Below, in pieces: positions 59,261 to 64,000 of a DNA stretch of 64,000 nt. A program made the position numbers and the translations under genes. The stretch comes from Sphingobacterium thalpophilum (GTDB lineage: Bacteria > Bacteroidota > Bacteroidia > Sphingobacteriales > Sphingobacteriaceae): assembly GCF_901482695.1 (NCBI RefSeq), contig NZ_LR590484.1, positions 3,906,001 to 3,970,000 of the forward strand, written 5' to 3'. The notes beneath the pieces were generated by a model. The model was not told the origin of the DNA and did not search any database. It was given only the letters and a program-made list of their open reading frames with translations. How positions within the stretch are numbered: position 1 is the first letter of the stretch; every line of letters starts with the position of its first letter.

Positions 59261-60283
59261 TTAGAACTTACCTTTTCTTTCTTGGAAATGTGTGTCTTTG
59301 TTCCACAATTCTCCGCCATTTATCAGCCAATGGGCTGTGATGTCGATTGCTTCACGGATTGTTGTCTTTGGATAGCCAAAGAGCCTGTGACATTCGGATG
59401 CATTATTAAGTAAGGCTGTTTCGGCTGGTTCATTGACAAATACGGGGTTCGTTTGAAAGTGTTCGGCAAAGCGTTCGGCAATCCAACGGACGGATAAAAT
59501 TTCCGGTCCGGTGACATGGAGTATCTTGGCAGGAGATTGGCAATGCAATAGAGATCTTAGAGCGATTTCGTTGGCATCACCTTGCCATATGACATTGACG
59601 TTTTCCGTGGTCAGGTCTATGGGGGACTGTGCTTTGACCGCCTTTGCGATCTCCAACAGAACGCCATACCTGAAGTCCACGGCATAGTTCAGTCGGTAGA
59701 TCAGGGTCGGAGTATGATTTTTTTTGGAGAAATACTCAAATATACGTTCACGGCCTAAGCAGGATTGTGCATATTCACCTACAGGCTCAGGCGTTGTTTC
59801 TTCAGACACACCAGCACGGCTGATGGGCACAAAAGGGAGTACATTTCCGGAAGAAAAGGCGACTATATTGGACTTTTCAAAATGTGAGGCGACCATTCCC
59901 GGTAGGTAGGTATTCATTGCCCAGGTGAAATCTTCATTTCCAGTGGTCCCAAATTTATGCCCGGCGAGATAAATGACATTGGAGACCTGAGGGAGTTGTT
60001 GAAGCTGTTTGGAATCCAATAAATCACAGGCAATGGTAGTGATACCGAAATCTTCCAGTTCCTGTTGAAGTTCTTTGGTCGAAAAACGGGATACACCGAT
60101 GACTTTTTTTTCGATGCCGGCAGCTTCGATCGCACGAACGGCTAATTTAGCCATGCTAGGTCCCATTTTACCGCCGACACCCAAAAATAAGATATCGCCC
60201 TGGATTTTTTTTATGTCTTCAATGAGTGCTGTCGATGGCGCAAGCAGCTGTTGCTCTAAAACTGCTAAATTGTTGTTATCCAT
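59261..60283 (-). CDS. NAD(P)-binding epimerase/dehydratase-like protein
   Basis: The 340-residue protein has a Rossmann fold with a variant glycine motif FLGVGGKMGPSMAKL near residues 33-47. A strand NVIYLAGHKFGTTG follows near residue 103 and VAFSSGNVLPFVP near 145, as in extended short-chain dehydrogenases. At the usual YxxxK position the sequence is EYAQSCLGRER, with Cys rather than Lys, so the catalysis may differ. It lies 8 bp before the Nramp-like gene region and in the same operon. The substrate is unknown. Confidence 0.78.
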   Translation of the reverse strand: MDNNNLAVLEQQLLAPSTALIEDIKKIQGDILFLGVGGKMGPSMAKLAVRAIEAAGIEKKVIGVSRFSTKELQQELEDFGITTIACDLLDSKQLQQLPQVSNVIYLAGHKFGTTGNEDFTWAMNTYLPGMVASHFEKSNIVAFSSGNVLPFVPISRAGVSEETTPEPVGEYAQSCLGRERIFEYFSKKNHTPTLIYRLNYAVDFRYGVLLEIAKAVKAQSPIDLTTENVNVIWQGDANEIALRSLLHCQSPAKILHVTGPEILSVRWIAERFAEHFQTNPVFVNEPAETALLNNASECHRLFGYPKTTIREAIDITAHWLINGGELWNKDTHFQERKGKF

Positions 60284-60291
60284 AGGTGGTT

Positions 60292-61524
60292 TTATTTAAT
60301 TAAATTGTAAAAATTACTAATAGCGAGAACGATAAGTAACATAACTCCCAAGACTGCCCAAACTTGGGTGAGTGATTTGTTTTTCAAGCTTCCCATGAGT
60401 GCTTTATCATTGGCGATCAGGACCATGATGATTCCAATAAAGGGGACAAGGAAAATGGTGACGCTTTGTGCAAAAACAATCAGTTCGAGTGGCAATTTTC
60501 CAAAAATAAGGGCGATGATAGAACCGAAGATCATGACCAGGGAAATAAATAATTTGACCTTTGGATGATTGAGGTTGTTGCCATATCCAAAAGTATCGCC
60601 TAGTAAGGAGCCACCCAATACCGCATTCCCTATCAAGGAAGAAAAAGATGCTCCAAAGAGTCCGACGAAGAAGAGGTGTGAGGCATAAGTGCCTAAAAGA
60701 GGCTGCAATGCTTTTCCCATTTCGGCGGCCGAACTTAGTTTAATTCCTTGCGGATGAAGTGTGTTGGCGGCGCATACCATCACTGCCGCACTCATAACAC
60801 CAAGAATAATGATGCCTATCCGGCTACCCATCAGCTGTCTTTGAACGGTCTGCTGGTCCGTAGACAACTTCCGTCTGGACTGCACGAGGTAGCTTTGATA
60901 GAAAGCACCTACTATCGAAAAGGAAGAAGCTGTAAAGGCGATAATCAGACCTATTGAACTTGCTGGGATGCAAGGGACAAAGCCGCTAAAAAAATCAACT
61001 ACAGGAGTTTCAATCATGACTGCAGTGGAGAGAAAGGCAAATAGCATCAAAATAATCAATACCAGCATTAATTTTTCCAGCAATGCATAGAAAGATCGAA
61101 AGAAGAGCAAAAGGATTCCGATGACGTTGAATACGATTATCCATATTTGTGGGTTCGTGCCTGTGGCTTCTGAAATTGAAATCGAGACACCCGTTGCATT
61201 GCCTGACTGAAAACAAGTGGTAACAAGGAAGATGCCGATACCGATAATGATGGCTGTCGGTTTACCGAATTTAGTACGGATTAGGGTCAGAAGCGACTCC
61301 TCACGGGCGATACCTATGCGCGCCGCCATATTGGTAAAGACGGTCATAAAACAGATGGCAATCAACACTACCCAAAGCAGTGAAAATCCATAATCTGCAC
61401 CCATTTTCGACGTAATCGTCATTTTGCTCGGACCGAAGACCAGCGCGGCGGTAATGATCCCTGGGCCAAGAGTAGATAGCCAGTTCTTGAGTAGAGGAGG
61501 TTTGGTAACTTGTTGCTGTTCCAT
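60292..61524 (-). CDS. Nramp-fold transporter lacking the metal-binding motifs
   Basis: The 410-residue protein has ten to eleven helices and Nramp-like segments such as LGPGIITAALVFGPSKMTIT and GFSLLWVVLIAICFMTVFTN. The canonical DPGN metal site in helix 1 is GPSK (residues 31-34). The MPH of helix 6 is replaced in SIVGAFYQSYLVQSR. Both substitutions remove known Mn/Fe ligands. It is placed among catabolic genes, so an organic or differently coordinated substrate is possible. It overlaps nothing and lies 3 bp after the dehydrogenase gene. Confidence 0.82.
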   Translation of the reverse strand: MEQQQVTKPPLLKNWLSTLGPGIITAALVFGPSKMTITSKMGADYGFSLLWVVLIAICFMTVFTNMAARIGIAREESLLTLIRTKFGKPTAIIIGIGIFLVTTCFQSGNATGVSISISEATGTNPQIWIIVFNVIGILLLFFRSFYALLEKLMLVLIILMLFAFLSTAVMIETPVVDFFSGFVPCIPASSIGLIIAFTASSFSIVGAFYQSYLVQSRRKLSTDQQTVQRQLMGSRIGIIILGVMSAAVMVCAANTLHPQGIKLSSAAEMGKALQPLLGTYASHLFFVGLFGASFSSLIGNAVLGGSLLGDTFGYGNNLNHPKVKLFISLVMIFGSIIALIFGKLPLELIVFAQSVTIFLVPFIGIIMVLIANDKALMGSLKNKSLTQVWAVLGVMLLIVLAISNFYNLIK

Positions 61525-61527
61525 AAA

Positions 61528-63051
61528 TTAGCGTAAAGAAGTTAAGTTTTGTTGGTTAATTGTCGTGGCTTTATTTCCAAAATGTGTGCGGATATAATTA
61601 GCTAGTTCGATGATTTCCTCGTCCTTTAGGAAAGCAAAGGCCGGCATGGCTCCTTCGTATTTAATGCCTTGGACCTTTTGTCCTTTAAGACCATGTAAAA
61701 GCAGTTTTAATAGTGTCTTGGGGTTCCCGTTCACCAGTTTAGACTGTGCCAATGGGGGGAATGTGTTGGTCAGTCCTTTGCCATCGGCTTTGTGGCAGGA
61801 TGCGCAATAGGCATCGTATAAGACCTGACCGTTTTTTTTCTCCAGGGCGTCATTGCCAGCAGCTTGTGGCTTCAGCACCGGAGCGGTCGCCCTGTCTGAA
61901 AGGCGGAGGCGATAGATTACATCATCATCCGCTTTCGGAAATCCCTTTTGTGGGTTCCAATCGCGGTTACTTGAACAAAAATATATATCGCCATTCGGTA
62001 ACACCAATACTGAACGTAGACGACCGAGCTGGTCTTTAAATAAGATCTGCTCGTCGATTATGTTCTTTCCATCCGCCGATAATTTCAGAATGCGTAAAGA
62101 CTGATTTTTTAACGTGGCCAAAATGAGGCTATTTTGCCATTCAGGAATAGTTTGTAAGCCATAATAAGCCATTCCCGAAGGTGCGATAACGGGTGTCCAG
62201 GATTTAATAGGCTCAGTTCTGGGGCTTCGTTTTGCAATGGCTTTTTCTTTTTCGGTATCGATTTTACCTTCAATCTGCGGCCAGCCATAATTTTTGAGCG
62301 GTTGGATGAGGTTGATTTCGTCTTCAATGGCATCGCCATGCTCAGATGAATAGATGGTGCCCTTTGCATTATAGGTCAGCCCCTGCATATTACGAAAGCC
62401 CCAGGCATAAACATAGCTGTTTGGGATAGGGTTGTCTGCTGGTATGCTGCCATCTAGGTTGAGCCGTAAGATCTTTCCGTTTAAAGAGCTGCTGTCCTGC
62501 GCAAACGTATCGTTTGCTGCATCTCCAGTTGCCCAATAAACTTTCTCATCGGTCGAGACAATGACACGCGAGCCATTGTGTCCCGTATTGCCCGGTATTT
62601 GCAGCATCAGTTTGGGATTGGATAACTTTCCGTCAGCACTGTAATGGTAACGGTATAAATTTGAAAAAATAAGACTGTCTCTTTTGCTGGTATAAGAAAG
62701 ATAGAGAAAGGCCTGTCCGCCCTCTGGCTGATATAAGGACATGCCCAATAGACCTAGAGTCCGTTGATGGTAAACATCTTTTAGACTGTCAACCAAGCTT
62801 ACACGCTTTGTTCGGATATCCAGTTTCCGGATGCTTCCGTCAATTTCCGAAAATAGAATGGTCTGATTGAAACGATCGTACTGCAAATCCCAAGGAACCC
62901 GGAGTCCGCTCGCCTCTTTGGACAAAGAAAGTACACTTTCCTTCAGTTGGATACTATTGATTACAGGCGTCTCTTTTTCTTTGTCGCTGTAACAGCCGTG
63001 CAAGAACGGTAACAGTATCAATAGCCAGCCATATTTTATTTTTTTTCTCAT
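61528..63051 (-). CDS. PQQ-type sugar dehydrogenase-cytochrome c fusion lipoprotein
   Basis: The 507-residue precursor is a lipoprotein (MRKKIKYGWLLILLPFLHGC, Cys20). A six-bladed propeller resembling soluble glucose/sorbosone dehydrogenases is at about 40-370. It includes GNTGHNGSRVIVSTDEKVYW and SSEHGDAIEDEINLIQPLKN. A C-terminal class-I cytochrome c domain carries CASCHKADGKG near residue 415 and GAMPAFAFL for the Met ligand. The fusion would pass electrons directly from sugar oxidation. It is the first gene of the minus-strand catabolic operon. Confidence 0.9.
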   Translation of the reverse strand: MRKKIKYGWLLILLPFLHGCYSDKEKETPVINSIQLKESVLSLSKEASGLRVPWDLQYDRFNQTILFSEIDGSIRKLDIRTKRVSLVDSLKDVYHQRTLGLLGMSLYQPEGGQAFLYLSYTSKRDSLIFSNLYRYHYSADGKLSNPKLMLQIPGNTGHNGSRVIVSTDEKVYWATGDAANDTFAQDSSSLNGKILRLNLDGSIPADNPIPNSYVYAWGFRNMQGLTYNAKGTIYSSEHGDAIEDEINLIQPLKNYGWPQIEGKIDTEKEKAIAKRSPRTEPIKSWTPVIAPSGMAYYGLQTIPEWQNSLILATLKNQSLRILKLSADGKNIIDEQILFKDQLGRLRSVLVLPNGDIYFCSSNRDWNPQKGFPKADDDVIYRLRLSDRATAPVLKPQAAGNDALEKKNGQVLYDAYCASCHKADGKGLTNTFPPLAQSKLVNGNPKTLLKLLLHGLKGQKVQGIKYEGAMPAFAFLKDEEIIELANYIRTHFGNKATTINQQNLTSLR

Positions 63052-63114
63052 TGTCGGTCAATGGTTATTTTTTGATTTATGTGGTTAGGTCAAAAATAGT
63101 TTATTATAAATAAA

Positions 63115-63144
63115 TATACAAAAAATAAATTATTTTGTATACAA
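63115..63144. promoter_or_regulatory. GntR-type operator, operon-proximal copy
   Basis: TATACAAAA (63115-63123) and TTTTGTATA (63133-63141) form a perfect inverted repeat, and TTGTATACAA (63135-63144) is itself a 10-bp palindrome. It lies 64-93 bp upstream of the dehydrogenase gene. TTGTATACAA sites are typical of GntR/FadR-type regulators. Confidence 0.5.
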
Positions 63145-63270
63145 TTTTATATGTGAGATTAGAAAGGTGTATGTTATGGTGTGCTGTTGTAGGTTGTCGA
63201 GCTGATGATAATGGTATTTTTCCCGTCTCTAAGAAAGTTGTTTTTGTAAAAAAGTAAAAAAAATATTGAA

Positions 63271-63280
63271 TTGTATACAA
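63271..63280. promoter_or_regulatory. GntR-type operator, SusC-proximal copy
   Basis: TTGTATACAA recurs at 63271-63280 and is followed, as at the first site, by AAAAATA and a second TTGTATT. The two copies lie 136 bp apart on either side of the likely divergent promoters in 63052-63426. No GntR gene is in the window. Confidence 0.5.
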
Positions 63281-63315
63281 AAAATATATATTATTGTATT
63301 CACTATGATGAAGTG

Positions 63316-63363
63316 AAAATGTAGTACTTTGTTTTGATAAAACAAAACAAAGTACTACATTTT
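63316..63363 (+). promoter_or_regulatory. Perfect 21-bp hairpin in the SusC gene leader
   Basis: The arms 63316-63336 and 63343-63363 are exact complements around the loop ATAAAA. The stem contains GTAGTACTTTG. It lies 64 bp upstream of the SusC start and is not followed by a T-run outside the stem. It may be a transcribed control hairpin or a very stable operator. Confidence 0.5.
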
Positions 63364-63426
63364 AAAATTGCCAATAAACTAAAGAGCTTATAAATCATTT
63401 ATTTAACCACTTTAACCTGAGTATTC

Positions 63427-64000
63427 ATGATACTAAAACAGATTAAAATCCGGGATGTAATAAACAGGAATTGTCTTTTGGTCGGGTTTCCTTTTATTTC
63501 CGCAGCAGCATTTGCTGCTGCGCCGTCTTTTCATTCTTATGTAAAGGTCCCGATTCAGCGTACTCTTCCTTCAGTTGGAGGAGCGGTAAATTTTCAGCAG
63601 CAGGTCATTGGGCAAGTGCTCGATGTCAAAGGTAACACTTTGGCTGGTGTGGAAGTGCGTAATCTCAAAAATTCGGCGGTAACAGTGACTGATCAGGAGG
63701 GGCGTTTCCGACTGAGTGCAGCCGCTATGGATCAGCTTCAGTTTCGGCTCATCGGCTTTAGTACGAGGGTAGTGGCGGCAAAGGATGCCGAGGTAATGGT
63801 ACTTGAGGCAGTCGAGAGTACGCTGGACGAAGTGGTGGTGGTGGGGTATGGTCAGCAGAAGAAAGAGAATCTGACAGGCTCGGTTTCCAGTGTGAAGTTT
63901 GATGAATCGACGGTAAGCCGCCCAAATATGAATTTGGCATCTGCGTTAGTGGGTAAAGCCTCTGGGCTCAATATCGCGCAGACTTCGGGCAGTCCAGGTG
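63427..64000 (+). CDS. SusC/RagA-type TonB-linked transporter (5' part)
   Basis: The gene starts at 63427 and runs off the right edge, showing 191 residues. The N-terminus MILKQIKIRDVINRNCLLVG leads to a signal segment FPFISAAAFAAAPS. A carboxypeptidase-regulatory-like domain follows (VIGQVLDVKGNTLAGVEV, about residues 58-135), then the TonB box LDEVVVVGYGQQKKENLTGS and the plug start. The layout matches SusC. It is divergent from the sugar dehydrogenase operon and shares its regulatory region, so the two probably serve the same substrate. Confidence 0.9.
   Translation, partial: MILKQIKIRDVINRNCLLVGFPFISAAAFAAAPSFHSYVKVPIQRTLPSVGGAVNFQQQVIGQVLDVKGNTLAGVEVRNLKNSAVTVTDQEGRFRLSAAAMDQLQFRLIGFSTRVVAAKDAEVMVLEAVESTLDEVVVVGYGQQKKENLTGSVSSVKFDESTVSRPNMNLASALVGKASGLNIAQTSGSPG

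Noticed and set aside
1-64000. CRISPR arrays, tRNA or rRNA genes, insertion sequences
   Set aside because: No spaced identical direct repeats of CRISPR type, no tRNA cloverleaf or rRNA-like sequence, and no transposase or integrase reading frame was seen.

Overview
The window is from a Bacteroidota chromosome, most likely a Sphingobacteriia member close to Sphingobacterium or Pedobacter. The evidence is SusC/RagA-SusD/RagB pairs, RteC proteins, CTnDOT-type transfer genes (MobC, topoisomerase III, DUF1896, DUF3945), Bacteroidota -7 boxes of the form TAnnTTTG, and moderately AT-rich DNA. No tRNA, rRNA, CRISPR array, integrase or transposase was found. The genus is an inference.

Region 1 (1-3170) is a small redox/metal block: a cut-off porin, a Rieske lipoprotein and a di-haem lipoprotein on the minus strand, facing a DtxR/MntR-type regulator across a perfect inverted repeat. 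It directly abuts the next region.

Region 2 (3190-32320) is the core of an integrative conjugative element (ICE). It holds mobC, a giant methylase-helicase with its DUF1896 partner, and an excision-type block in the order rteC, HTH, HTH, DUF3945, topB, which matches CTnDOT. Between these sit accessory modules: a DUF262/HNH plus HEPN pair that looks like phage defence, a cluster of XRE regulators, a TlpA-SusC-SusD module facing MauE and DUF6520 genes, an AraC regulator, and an AbiE toxin-antitoxin pair. A 10-bp-periodic TGCCA array precedes mobC, DUF1896, DUF3945 and the first HTH gene, always in the sense of the gene, and looks like a common operator.

Region 3 (32450-53060) is metal cargo. 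On the plus strand are a small Cys-motif protein, a YtkA-like lipoprotein and an OprC/NosA-like (copper-type) TonB receptor. On the minus strand are a His-rich 65-residue protein, a second RteC, and a long run of about 14 genes from a Cys/His-rich DUF6660-like protein through a CzcA-TolC fusion, CzcB, HD, isoprenylcysteine-methyltransferase-like, bestrophin, MgtC and CHAD proteins to a Zn/Cd-type P1B ATPase, an ATP-cone nuclease, a P-loop kinase and a PAP2 phosphatase. Several of these proteins carry HxH-rich metal-binding tracts.

Region 4 (53190-64000) appears to be ordinary chromosome: a membrane-anchored Y_Y_Y/LuxR regulator, a Bcr/CflA-type exporter, and a catabolic-looking operon (sugar dehydrogenase-cytochrome c fusion, an Nramp-fold carrier without the metal-site motifs, a dehydrogenase-like protein, a DapA/NanA-type lyase). 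That operon diverges from a SusC gene that runs off the window, across a region with duplicated TTGTATACAA operators and a perfect 21-bp hairpin.
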